Assembly (NCBI GenBank): GCA_022747635.1
Contig: JAKTNV010000020.1
Location: 1,773,501-1,837,500 of the forward strand
Source: Hetaerina americana
Lineage: Eukaryota > Arthropoda > Insecta > Odonata > Calopterygidae
Reading direction: 5' to 3'
DNA: 64,000 nt
Of the stretch, positions 33,201-44,253 are shown piece after piece; position 1 is the stretch's first letter; each line of letters starts with the position of its first letter. Under the pieces are notes generated by a model that did not search any database, was not told where the DNA came from, and saw nothing but the letters and a program-made list of their open reading frames with translations. The translations under genes were made by a program, and so were the position numbers.

Positions 33201-34464
33201 ACGACCATGGTTTCCATGCTGCGCATCGTCATAAGGCGGCATATATGAAACATTTTTCAACTTACATCGCCTGGCTCCAAAAGGAGAGGAGGAAGGTAGG
33301 GGGAGTAAGGGTGGGGGGGGGTTACTCAACTTTTCCCCCCCTCCCACCCTCACCTCTTAGAACGTGTAAGTTGGAATATGTCTCATGCATGTCCCCTGAC
33401 GATTATGCACAGCATGGCAACCAGGGTCATGAGAGGTATTAAATCTGTATGTGGGAGTTCTAAGTTTCCTTTTCTACCCTCATCATGTACATATACCCTA
33501 CGCCGATGTACTCGTATTATTCAGAATGTTAGCACAACGACAAGAGGAAAGGAAGGGACGCTCAATCATTACCAGCTTCAAGGTCATTGAACATTTTGTT
33601 AATCTCTGGAATTGGGTAATATTTTTCCTCCGCCGCTCCCAGTGGCTGGAGGCCTGGAGGCCCACGCTTGGCATCCTGGGGATGCTGCTTAGATCATCAA
33701 TCATAAGAGAGAAAAGAAATTCCTTACGTCTCCTAGTCCGGCAGAAAATTTCCCTCGGTCACTGGTTGCGCTTACGCTAAAAATATTTTCTAGAGACTAA
33801 AATTGAACCGGTGAGATTTTTGGCTGCTTTAAATCATTACATTTTGATGTAAAATGAAAATATTCCGGTGCTTTTAGCAACGAGTGCGTGCCGTGCAACG
33901 GAGGACTGAGCGCTTGAGTGCGTCTTTGACGGTGTCTCTCTCTCTCTTGTGTTATCACAGGGATCGAATCTAACAATATATATTTTGGTGCCACAATATT
34001 TTTCCTGTGTGCGTTGCTTGGAGTCAGTCCAGCTTGCTCTCCGATCACGAGTCAAGAGGCCTCCCTTACGCTATCCTCGCACTTCACGGTGCGCTTACTT
34101 CTCGCGGCGGCTTCTGTTGGGATTCGTAGATTTTCTCCGTGCCTCATCCAATCTCTAATTAACCTCTCCTCCCATGAATATCATAGACATGGGGGCCTCA
34201 CCAACGAGGCTCTTACCTTTTCAATATATTTTCTTAAAAATTGTCTTATTAAACATAGCTTCTTTAAGATTGCTCACATATTCTTCTGACGTGTGTACCT
34301 GATGTAAAGTTTAATTTCAGCGAAACACCTTAATATTTGATCAGATCCGAGTTGCTTCGTTCGATCCCATCTCTCTCAGGAGTCTCCAGTCAGAAGCAGC
34401 GCTAAACTCGCGGCAGAGGATTGGAATCATAATCATCCCCCTTGCTTTGCATACGCATGGTGCG
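30298..34464. other. Mostly AT-rich unique DNA
   Basis: A short LINE-C terminus (CCACCAATAGGGTGTATGGC) is at about 30531-30550. A GC-rich patch at 31800-32260 has open frames on both strands (136 codons on plus, 133 on minus), neither recognised. A G-run followed by a C-run at 33290-33350 could fold back. A polypyrimidine tract ending TTATCACAG at 33930-33960 looks like a splice acceptor, but no exon is evident. Confidence 0.45.
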
Positions 34465-34925
34465 CGAAGGAAATGTTATGAAAGACATTAGAATAACTGG
34501 AGAGAGAATTGATAGTCGAAGGGAATACTGAGACTTTTTGCAGATGGTCAAGCTTTAGTCAACCAAGGCGTAAAAATCATTTCTGAGCGCATTGAGTCGT
34601 GATCAGAATTGGAATGACAGATGTCAGATAAAAATCAATGATAAAAAAAGCAGAGGTTGTGAAGTACTTCAGAAAGAGGAAGGCTAAATTAAAAGTAAAT
34701 ATGGGAAGAGATTTGCCTTCCGATATTAACTTTTACCAGAGGCCCCTATTAGCTTTTACTGGAATAACTGGAGCAGGTGGTAAAGTTTGCCTATCTTGGA
34801 AGCATTTCGCATCAGGATTATCAAAGAAGCCGGGACGGAAGAGGGAGAATTTTATTGGCCAAAGCAACTTTCACAAAGCGGAAGGGGTTGACGGGAGGGA
34901 GGTTGAGGGAGACGCGTCGAGGATT
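34465..34925 (+). mobile_element. LINE-A relic: RT motif C to C-terminal region
   Basis: Broken frames read FADGQALVN (a mutated FADDQALV) near 34530-34560, then YFRKRKAKLKVNMGR, VVKFAYLGSISHQDYQRSRD and GRILLAKATFTKRKGL (34777-34900). This matches the block FYRKKKAKLNIKIGG ... QFTYLGSVLD ... RRRIALGKEAFTRRKEL of LINE-A copy 2. It is diverged well beyond the other copies and ends abruptly near 34925. Confidence 0.7.
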
Positions 34926-36249
34926 GGTCCGAGGTGAACTTCGCCCCCCGGTCTCCAATACCCGCCCTCTCGGGTGAGTGTCGTGGCCTTGCCCCGCAAG
35001 AAGGGGTGGCGAGCACAGCAAGAGCGCCACCCTCGTTTGATTCCGCGTCAGTGGGAGAGGGATGATCGCCTGCCTCTCCTCTTCCCCTCCTTAGCTTTTC
35101 GTGCTCTTCGTCGCAGTTTCCGAAATGGTTGCCCGGAGCGGAGACGGCCGGAGCCGATCTCGACACGCGAGACGGGGGCCACCCTCCTCTGCGGCGCCTC
35201 CTTCCACCCACTTGGCGCACGCGGACCGTTGCCCGCCGCCCACGACACACACGAATGATTTACGGCTGCGAATGGCGGGCACGAGAAGATTTGGGGGCCG
35301 CTGGGAAAGAATTCACTCTCGCTGATTTGCAATGGAAACAAGATTCAATCAATTTCTTCGGCCGATTTAAATATTTTAATTCGCGCGATAGAACTGTGGG
35401 GAGATAGGGGGGGTACGCCCCATTCCTCTCCTCCTTGCCCCCTCCCCCCCTAGCGGGAGGGGCGAACCCCTCGATGGAGTCGCTTCGCCCCATCTCGGGA
35501 CTCCTCCAGACATTTCTTTTGACAAAGTGGTCAAGATTTGCAATCACGTCTCAATCTAAAACTATTGAACAAAGCCAATAAGGTGATTTCCCTCCCGGAG
35601 TAATGCTCGTGTAATTCTACATTAAGTTCGACTCCAGTTGAATGTCGATTGGTGAATTCATAAGGTGCTGGGTTCTTGGCTGCCGCTCGTTGGCAATGGC
35701 TTTGGGTCGTGCAAACTCCAAATTATGCATTATTTATCATTATACTTGTTCCCGAGTAGGTTGAACCTCTGAAGCTCATGTTTTGAAGTGCGATGGCAGC
35801 ACTACTCTTGGTGGCTTCAGTGAAGAGAGTCTTCAGCCTCTGGTGGTGCCCCCGTTTCTGCCTCGCGAACGCCGTTAGTCAATTGGTGACACCTCGGAAG
35901 GCATCGCCACTCCCGCCAACCGAAGGTACGTGACTGCTGCTTGGCTTGATTCAAACAATTTATCTAAACCCATTCTAATTCTCAGACTTACACTTCATTT
36001 AATCAAGATTCACTATTTAGATCTACGTAGGTTTCTTTAGGGATTTTCATCAGATTAAGAATATATTCCATTGAATACTCGCCTATTTCGGAATGCGTAA
36101 GAAGGCTAACGTAGCAGGGGTCGACTTACCACAAGCCTATACGTACATTCATAAAAACATAAACACAGTAATAGACCCTAAGGTCGTTTCCTGCGTGGAT
36201 AATATATTTTCTAGTTAAATTAAAGTGATGTCGTGGTTTAATTAGATAT
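34926..36249. other. GC/CpG-rich unique DNA
   Basis: Positions 34930-35480 are GC-rich with overlapping frames open on both strands; the longest is 132 codons on minus, with low-complexity Arg/Ser/Pro content. This could be a CpG island. From 35540 the sequence is AT-rich apart from the candidate exon at 35793-35925. Confidence 0.45.
35793..35925 (+). other. Candidate first coding exon with signal-peptide-like N-terminus
   Basis: ATG in good context (G at -3 and +4) starts MAALLLVASVKRVFSLWWC, a hydrophobic start that could be a signal or signal-anchor sequence. The frame stays open for 44 codons to GAAG and then meets GTACGT, a strong 5' splice-donor consensus; without splicing a TGA follows at once. 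No acceptor or second exon can be matched. The support is this arrangement only; it may be chance. Confidence 0.22.
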
Positions 36250-36425
36250 TTCAGTACCCTGCAAGCCACCGCTAGGGTGTGTAGCAGGGGGTGAATACAC
36301 AAGAGACAAATTTTGACCCGAATGCAACCCTACCAAGGTCAAACAATATTATTCTGATCCCTTTTCGTTCGTGAAAAAAATGACATATTTACTACATCTG
36401 TTCCAAACTTAATCCCTCTAAGCTT
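36250..36425 (-). mobile_element. LINE-C 3' terminus
   Basis: Matches 7610-7770: the terminal stem-loop (outer CCCTGC/GCAGGG, inner ACC/GGT around a CTAGC-type loop) at about 36256-36290, then the ACAACGTTATTCTGATCCC-type block. It is fused directly to LINE-A copy at 36426, without further LINE-C sequence. Confidence 0.78.
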
Positions 36426-36632
36426 CCTTGCCAAATGCAATTCTTCGTCCCTATTACTTTGACTATTAGGGTCCAAAACACTCCCGAAATGCGTAAACTG
36501 TTCCGCCTGCCCTAGTTGCCTTCCTATTTTAACGTTTAACCTAGCCTTCCTCTTTCTGGGAAACCGCATACCCTTTGTTTTATTTATATTTTTTTCTCAT
36601 CACATGTCTATCGCAATGAATTTCTAATTCAC

Positions 36633-36956
36633 TTAGCAATGCTTCCCATCTCTCTTGGCTGACTGACAAACTAAAGATTGATCATCAGCAAACCTAACTG
36701 ATTTTACGAACTCCCCGCCCACTTTCATTCCTACCTCCAGTTCTTCCCATGCCTCTTTAATCATTTCCTCTGCATACAGGTTGAACAGCAACGGTGATAA
36801 TGGGCAACCCTGCCTTACACCTCTTCCTAACACTGCCCATCCGCACTCCCCGTTTCCCGCTCGTACCTGAGCAGTCTGAGCCATGTACAAATTGTGGATT
36901 ACCCTCCATTCACTCCAATATATTTTTTTCTGCAATACATTCGTTGGTCTCAACAA
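36633..36956 (-). pseudogene. LINE-A RT core, open piece
   Basis: A 107-codon open piece with GVRQGCPLSPLLFNLYAEE and motif C FADDQSLV, both Asp retained. It matches 4218-4538 and 17631-17918. It is an isolated intact stretch in a broken copy. Confidence 0.8.
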
Positions 36957-37326
36957 TCCACTCTAACCAACACTTTCTCGAAAACTACGAAACAGACAAA
37001 TTCATCCCCATTGTATTCTAAAGGTATGTTCCTCTCTAATAGTGATCCTCTTCCCTTCCTCAATCCAAACTGATCATCCCCTAACTAATCACTTGTCTTG
37101 CCCTCCATTCTCTTGTTGCTTATTCTGAGAAGCCCTTTTGGCTGCGTGCGAAATCAGACTAATTGTTCTATAGTCCTCACATGCCTTTACCTTTGTTTTG
37201 AATGGGAGCTAACACTGATCTGAGAGTCTTCCGGCCAAATTCCTTTCTCATAGATGCCACCAATTAGTCAATAACAACTCTTACTCCCATAATTTCCTTA
37301 ACCTTTTAGTAGTTTCGCGGAACAAA

Positions 37327-37368
37327 GATTACTTCGGGGGTAGAATGTTGTCTACCCCCGAAGTAATC
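37327..37368. repeat. Perfect hairpin at a LINE-A rearrangement junction
   Basis: Arms 37327-37344 and 37351-37368 are exact reverse complements (18 bp) around 6 bases. The right arm is normal LINE-A sequence; the left arm is an inverted copy placed exactly where the RT segment restarts. Confidence 0.9.
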
Positions 37369-38035
37369 GCTGGCCCTGATCTCTATCCTTTTGTTGATGA
37401 TCCTGAAAACCACTCTATTTGCATGCATAATCAAATGTATTGTTCCCTGGTCCTCAAATGATGTAGCCTTTAGCTTTTTTGGAATAGGAACTAACACTGA
37501 TCTCACAAAGTCTTCCGGCAAGATTCCTTCTTCAAAGATACTACGAATCAGTCCATATTTATATGAACTGCTTCGAAGCGTCTATGAGGGAGGAACCTTA
37601 CTCCCATAATTTCCTAAACCTTTTAGTAGTTCCGCAGGAATGATGTCTACCCCAACGGCCATACATGATTTCATCTCTCTTAATGCCCTTTCTATCTCAT
37701 CGTCGAGTGTGCCTGGACCTAAAATCTCTTCACCTACGTCATGTTCCTTTAATATGCCTAGCCTTGTTGGCCTAAGTTCTTTACTATACAGTTCTCCTAT
37801 ATATTCCTTCCATCTCTCTTGGATCTTTTCTGTGTCAACTAATATTTTCCCAGACTTATCATAACCTGTCACACGCCGCCCCTGCCTTATCCTTTTTGAA
37901 TCGGCTCTACACCTCGCGAATTTATCACGCCGTTCCGAAATCTTTAGCTATATAATTTGACAGATACTTTTTGGAGTCACCTGGGATTACCATGCACTAT
38001 ACCGAATCCTTTTGTGGTGTCAATACCACATACGG

Positions 38036-38648
38036 TTCATGGAACTCATTGCAACTCCCTAATTCATTAGGGGGGACGCGTCTAATTCGCCACCCTTGAC
38101 ATCTCGGCGAATGATAACACCACATACGGAGTGTAGAGGCGGCAGAAGAGGGAGGGAGCGGGAAGGGGGAAAGAAAGCGGGGGGGGGGGTTCTGCATGGA
38201 TACCGACTGACTGTTGAAGGAGCGAGGATGATCGCGTTGGAGACGGGAAAGTCGGAATGGGAGGGTGCGGAGGAGTGGAGGAAGAGGAGAGGTGGGGGAG
38301 CGGTAGGGCTCGCCGGGATTGCCGAGCTCCAGCAACAGGAGACTCACCCTGTGTCCGCACACCGCGCATCATCATAATACATACATCAGTCCGAAGGACG
38401 CTGATTAAACATTAGTCGAATATTAAGAGCAACAAAGTTTAAAGGGAGGTTTCATCATCAGCAATGAATTATACTTCAGCAACAATTATTGATTCGCTTA
38501 AAATGGCTTCGAGTCTAAGTAAAAGATTTTTTCCAAATTACACGAAAAAATTGATATACTGAAGAATCAAAGTTGGAACCTTGCTAATACAATAAGACAA
38601 TAAAGAAGGATATTCAACTAGGAAGAAATGAGGCGATTATAAAAAATA
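38036..38648. other. Unique DNA; GC-rich patch at 38100-38370
   Basis: Purine-rich plus strand at 38130-38310, with frames open on both strands (121 codons minus, 93 plus). No domain recognised. AT-rich to the right. Confidence 0.5.
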
Positions 38649-38991
38649 TATCTATCTACATCTATTAAATACCCCGCAAGCCGCCGCAAGGGCGTGTGGC
38701 GGGGGGTGTTAGGACACCACCCGTAATTTAGAAAAGAAAGAGAAAAAAAACCGCATGCAATAACCACAAAATCATATATCCAAGAAAAAAAAACTTGGCA
38801 TAAATTCATGCATGAACACTTACACCCCACACACATGCAAACACTCAATCTACACCTTACATACACATGCACCTGAAAGTATACCTAACATCTCTATAGT
38901 GTTTAATTTTGTTCCGACTTGTAAATTCAACGTTTTTAATATTTCTAAAGTGACTTCGGTTTCTTACTATTATGATTTCTGATTGTTCGGG
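38649..38991 (-). mobile_element. LINE-B second subfamily, 3' tail with last coding residues
   Basis: On minus it starts at the FFPRTIRN codons (about 38991-38970), passes the stop, and follows the 3' region of the copy at 47790-48149, including the blocks with AGGTGCATGTGTATG and GCATGTGTGTGGGGTG, to the terminal stem-loop (about 38670-38705) and a GATAGATA/TAGATG tail. It is 5'-truncated exactly at the arm of a hairpin (38976-39011). Confidence 0.87.
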
Positions 38992-39011
38992 GAAACCCGA
39001 ACAATCAGAAA
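38976..39011. repeat. Perfect hairpin with GAAA loop at LINE-B truncation point
   Basis: Arms 38976-38991 and 38996-39011 are exact reverse complements (16 bp) around GAAA. The left arm is the LINE-B codons for FFPRTI..., and the right arm is an inverted copy directly beyond the 5' truncation. Confidence 0.9.
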
Positions 39012-39045
39012 CAATTATATTGTTTAATTCATTTATTTAGTACCA

Positions 39046-39905
39046 TGGGAGTCACCACAAGGGTGTGTGGCAGGGGGTGATTACACACCAGACTACCCGT
39101 GATCTAACACACCTTTCCGTCCTCACGCGATCAGACAAACGTTCTTTTATTCTGATCTCTTATCGTTTGTACCAAAAATAACATCTAAACCTCTGTGTTC
39201 TGCATTTGAGCTCGAATTTTATTTACATTTTCTCTCCTTCATAACTAATAATTCTATTGACTGAAATACAACATCACTACTATTCAAGCAAACTAGAGCT
39301 TCAATCTATTATTTAACCTTCGCTCCGCGAATGATTCCCAGCGTAGCTGCTCTAATATTTTGGATACGCTACTAAGTTTATAATAACAACGTTTTACAAA
39401 TCTAGTTCCTCCTCGCTGCCCGCGATCCACTTTGGAGATTAATCCAACTTCGTGAGGATGTCATATATGTACTTGCAGCATATTCTATAAATCAGGCCTA
39501 ACCAACGAAAGATGACATTTCTCTTTGACTTTTTCATTACATTCACCCAGTACTCTTCTGACAAATCCTAATTTTGTGTTAGCTTGCCGCCATATTCCCC
39601 ATTTATGTTTCACCGAGGAAAGGTCGTGAGTGAGAGTAACGCCTAGGTATTTAATCAAGTCTACGCCTTCCATTTCGGGGTCCCCAATGGAGTAGGCGTT
39701 CGGGTGAAAATTGCTATTTTTCCAAACATTCATCACCACACATTTTTTTAGTTTAATTCTAATTGCCGATTGTTGCACCAGCGTTGTATAGCATTGAGGT
39801 CATCTGACAAAGTTGATGTATCCTTAGGATTACGAATATCGCTGTAAATCACTGCATCGTCGGCAAACAAACATATCTTATGAGTCTTAAAAATAATTAA
39901 AACTT
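39046..39905 (-). mobile_element. LINE-C copy, 5'-truncated
   Basis: 3' terminus at about 39050-39090 (inner stem ACC/GGT kept, outer stem lost), then 3' region and RT C-terminal part. The open minus piece 39778-39485 reads KKCVVMNVWKNSN, IGDPEMEGVDLIKYLGVTLT, KLGFVRRVLGECNEKVKEKC and HLSLVRPDL. The 39790-39900 part reads the RT region before it, including remains of the FADDAVIY block (about 39850-39880). It matches 7603-8500. Confidence 0.78.
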
Positions 39906-41496
39906 CAACTAATTAGCTCAACGATTCAACTTCGCTCCAGTCTCCATGCAGTGCCATCTATAGAGGTAGGTGTACGCGTGCAGCAAATATGAATCCAAAG
40001 ACAATTCAATCTGCGCCGGGTGTCCCTCTGCCCGAGCACGAGAGCGGAGGAAGATTCTGTCGGTGCAGTCAGGGCGATCGCCCTCGAGCCCTGGGAAACA
40101 AGCTGCTGGCTGGCGTGATCCGGCAAGGCGGTGGTACTTCCCGACCTTCAGCACCGAGGGGGGGAGGGGAGGGTAGGGAGGTGGCCGTTGTTTGGTGCGG
40201 TCGCGGAAGATTGGGCGGCCGGGTTTCCGGAGGGGGAGGGAGGGCATTATATGCGTGGTAGGTTGTGCTTTGTATTGTCGGGGAGGGGGAGGGAGCGTGT
40301 TCAAATGACGCGGGAGGGTGGAGGGGGGTGCGGGAAGAGGAGGTGGACCGCCCTGAGATGAATGGGAGCGAGCGCCCTCTCCAAAGGGAGGCGGGTAGGA
40401 GGGGGACGCTCGGTCGCACGGTTTATGGAGCGGTGGGGCGAAGCTCGAGTGGGATTATGGGAAGTGGGAGAGGGGGCGCGTGATGTCCGGGAGGAGGGTG
40501 CGAACAGGAGCGGGGGGGAGCGTTGGCCGTTGTGAGAGTTGACCGAGGGCGGTGTTTCAACCCGTCGTCCCGGGACAACTGGAGGAGGGGGGGCGAACAC
40601 AACCGCACGCACGGACACGATTTAGTGCCGAAGGGGTTTTTTGTTATCTTCCTCTCGCCCCCCCCCCCGCCCCTGGGACGGCAAGCAGGAATATTGGCAG
40701 TGCCACTCACCCCTCCCCCCTTCCTGGATGGATTCGTGACGCATGCTTATCGGAGAGTAAACGGGCAGGGCGGGGGCAGCGCAACCGTGATAATGCCAAG
40801 GCGCAAATACGAGTGTGGGGGGGGGGGGCAGGCGTGCTTTAAAAAGATAAACGAGGGGCGGGCGCGTAATCGGTCGGTGAGCACTGATCGGCCCTGCTCC
40901 AGTGCAATGTTTCCCTCGCCCTCTTCCGGGCGAAAAACAAACCAAGTGAGCGGGGCATGCCCTCATTCATTCCATGGGGTGGCTTCGAAGCGTGGGAAGG
41001 CAGCCGGCCGTCGGTGTTCATTTCTCGATCCTTATTGATTTTACCGGGGCTTGATCATTGCGATCATAAACGGGAAGGAGTGTGCCGTGGAACGAACGCA
41101 CGGCTCGCGATGGAAAGAGGGAAGGGGGGGAGGGAACGCGCGAATAGTTTCGCAGAGCTCCGTGTGCAGAAAATAGTCATACTAGAGCTCCTCCTTACAA
41201 TGCGGGAGTTTTATTCGGCGTTCGGATAGTCGTCCGCGGGCAGTTGAGTTAGAAAGGCCATTTAGGCTGAAATTAGAAGAAATAAGGGATTTCCGCTGTT
41301 AACCTTCTGCGTCGCAGAGTGCAGCGGGGGGGTTCACAAAACAGACAGAGATCTTCGTTGGCAGGATTTATACGGCTCGTGCTTCCTTCTGACATGATAT
41401 CAGGAAAAGCAATTTCGCAATCCATCGGCCGCCATTAAGAGAGGCATGGAAGCTTTCAACATTTTATTTAGTCGATTGCAGATACATTTATAACAA
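39906..41496. other. GC- and G-rich stretch, no gene recognised
   Basis: Positions 40000-41200 are among the most GC-rich in the window, with many G-runs on plus (40150-40540). The long frames here, such as 171 codons at 40523-41038 (plus) and 128 at 39918-40304 (minus), are Pro/Arg/Gly-rich and overlap on both strands; I do not accept them as genes. It could be a CpG island near an unseen promoter. Confidence 0.5.
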
Positions 41497-41620
41497 TTTC
41501 TCGCAAGCAGCCGCAAGGGCGGGTGTTATGGCGACCGGGTGTACGCGTAAATATGCTCTTTTCATACACAACAACGCATACTTGCACATGAAAGTATGCA
41601 ACTAACTCCATCCCTCTCAA
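41497..41620 (-). mobile_element. LINE-B 3' tail relic
   Basis: CGCAAGCAGCCGCAAGGGCG with GTGTT following resembles the terminal stem-loop, and the later TGCACATGAAAGTATGCAAC resembles the LINE-B second-subfamily tail at 38870-38890. Short and diverged. Confidence 0.6.
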
Positions 41621-43084
41621 TCGCATGCCATCGACAAAGGTTCCTGGAATTCTAACAGATTCTAAACGTGATTAGCGTTTTATACTTTGGCCGTCCTTCC
41701 GCTCTTCACTCACTGCTCCCTTACCTGCTCGATGTCGATACTCGATATCGATACTTACCAACCTGTCTACACTCAACACGCGCCGCTCATTTCTTCACTG
41801 AAATATTAAAATACCGCGTCCCCGATCTCCGTAATGCATCCAAAGATGAAATTTCGTCTTCGATTCCCACCTCTAACCTTCCCAGCCGAATTGTCAAATC
41901 TGACTCAAAGTTCATTTACGAACAGCACTATTACAATACTCTCACCGACTGCCCCGAACTGCTCCACCCGAACACTTAATACGACATTATACTCCACCCG
42001 CCCACTCCCTCACTGCCTAAACAAACGCTCTCTCCTCTCCCCCCCTCCCCCCATTCACTTTCTCCACCGGACTCACTCCCTTAGATACCATCGATCCTCC
42101 TTTTTTGCTTCCCTCCCACACATTTACTCAACTTACAACGTTAGAGTGGTGAGGTCTTATTTTCTTAGAATTAGGAAAGCTTATTCCTAAAGGATAAGGA
42201 ATGAAAAGAATATACGTATTATAAAATAGAATATACATTATATGTGCAGTGGTTGCATTTATATTTCTTACCTTATTTACCATTCTACATGAGCATTTCT
42301 TTAAATCCTAGCTTAGGAACTTTTTCAAAACCCTATAATTAAGTTTCTCACCTCGGATTCCAAAAACTGCCAGTATATTCCAAAGTTAGCCTAACTCAAA
42401 CGAAGTAACACCCCTCTTTTACGCTTTAATTTGCCTACACCAGACTGATAAAATCAAGTTTTTTTTCGGACGATATTTTCCAAGGAGCAATTTAAAATAT
42501 CTACGCATAAAATCATTGAATAAAACACCGAATATCAAAAACATTCCGCGAGGAACTAAAAGTAACTTCCTGTAAAACGACCCACGGGGAGTGCAAGTCC
42601 TAAGCATCGAAACAACTGCACAAAGGCCGCGCAGATGTCCTCTCTTAATATATTATGCCACGGATGAAGGGAAACCTGCCAAATTGAAAGGCGGTGGTTG
42701 CCAAAAGAGCAGAAATTATTCAACGGAAGATTTTCACCGTCGTTATCGTGACAAAGACTTTTAACTCTAATTACTCGAAAAGTATAACATACAAGGACAA
42801 TTACCCACAGAAAATGTCTAAGGATAAACCCCAGGTAATTTTAGTGCAAACAAAGAGAGTAATATATATCTATATCTACACGATACCCCGTTCTAGGATA
42901 GGAAGTATTGACATTTGAAGTATTTCTAGTAGGTAGCATTGACTATACTATACTAACGCTTGACTACAGGTTAGTTCATATATAAAAGCTCGTACACATA
43001 CATATTTATATACTTTACTCAAAAAATTTGGAGTTTGACGGATTCATTAAATTCTAGTTCTCAGGTTATTTTAATTTTCTGAGC
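41621..43084. other. AT-rich unique DNA
   Basis: Two overlapping plus frames at 41668-42190 (103 and 118 codons) are Ser/Pro/Leu-rich and unrecognised. Nothing else seen. Confidence 0.5.
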
Positions 43085-43787
43085 TCCTTAGTATCTAATC
43101 TATCGCAGCGACTCTCCAACTCACTCAGTATTTCTTACTACCCCTTGACTGACTGATAAACTCGAGCTTGGTCATCAGCAAATCAAACTGATTTTATGGA
43201 TTCTCGGCTAAATTTTATACCTTCCTCAAGTTATTCCGATGCCTCTTTAATCAATTCCTCCCCCTATACGTTGAACAGCAATGGTGATAATTGGCAACCC
43301 TGCCTTATACCTCTTCCTAACACTGCCCATCCGGACTCCCCGTTCCCCACTCGCACCTGAGCAGTCTGAGACATGGACAAATTGCGGTTTAGCATCCTGT
43401 ATCTCCATTCTATTCCTATTTATTGTAATGCACTATTTAGTTTTTCCCAGTTCACTCTATCAAACGCTTTTTCGAAATCTACGATAGAGGCAAATACGTA
43501 CTGATTGTATTCTATATACCTCCCGATTAGTGATCTCATTACTGCATAGAAATCACGTGTACCTCTCCCTTCCTAAACCCAAACTTATCATCCCCTAAGT
43601 AATCATTTGCCTTGATCTCTATCCTTCTGTTGATGATCCTGAGAACCACTCTATTTGCATGCAGTCAATTTTTTTTCCCTAGTCCTCAAATGATGTAGCC
43701 TTTACTTTTTTCGGAATAGGAACTAACACTAATCGAACAAAGTCTTCCGGCCAGATTCCTTCTTCAAAGATGCTACAAATCAGTCCA

Positions 43788-43795
<8 letters not shown>

Positions 43796-43835
<40 letters not shown>

Positions 43836-43858
43836 AATATATATATATATATATACAT
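43796..43858. repeat. (TA)n microsatellite inside LINE-A
   Basis: TA runs at 43796-43832 and 43840-43858, replacing part of the RT N-terminal region. Confidence 0.93.
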
Positions 43859-44175
43859 ATTCATATATTAACACGGCCCCACGGCCTCATATGATTTCAT
43901 CTCTCCTAATGCCCTTTCTATCTCATCATCGAGCATGCCTGGACCTAAGCTATCTTTACCTACGCCATGTTCTCATTCTATGCCTAACCTTGCTAGCTTA
44001 AGTTATTTACCATACAGCTCATCTATATATTACGTCCATATCTCTTGGAAATTCAATGTTCAGCTATTATTTTTCCAGACTTATTCTAAACAATTAACAC
44101 CGATTTTTTCCTTCTTACTTTCCAATAATCTTTAAACCTTCTTGATGAAAGCAAACACTTTGCTTTTCTACAAAT

Positions 44176-44253
44176 AATTTTTTTATTTTAACTTAGGTTT
44201 CCTGATCTGAATATTTTACGTGCTATCGAAACCTAAGTAACAATAAAAAAATT
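44176..44253. repeat. Imperfect inverted repeat in the LINE-A interruption
   Basis: Arms 44176-44201 and 44228-44253 pair at 24 of 26 positions around 26 bases, within the 44100-44340 segment that is not LINE-A. Possibly a small foldback element. Confidence 0.7.

Larger units (their letters stand above)
36426..38035 (-). mobile_element. LINE-A copy, truncated at both ends, RT N-terminal region duplicated
   Basis: On minus: endonuclease end (about 38035-37870, degraded YQLDY and GDSKRY region), linker (37872-37660), RT N-terminal segment (37640-37352), then an 18-bp-arm hairpin (37327-37368), then a second RT N-terminal segment (37320-37050), motif A remains, LYMAQTAQVRAGNGECGW and GVRQGCPLSPLLFNLYAEE (36956-36770), FADDQSLV (about 36690), and a short C-terminal piece to 36426. 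The repeated segment and hairpin make the copy non-colinear. Many frameshifts. Confidence 0.83.

Noticed and set aside
33930..33962. Polypyrimidine tract with TTATCACAG as a splice acceptor
   Set aside because: No credible exon follows and nothing links it to another exon; single acceptor-like motifs are common by chance.
40523..41038. 171-codon plus frame in the GC-rich stretch
   Set aside because: Composition-driven: overlapping frames on both strands and homopolymer G/C runs, no domain.
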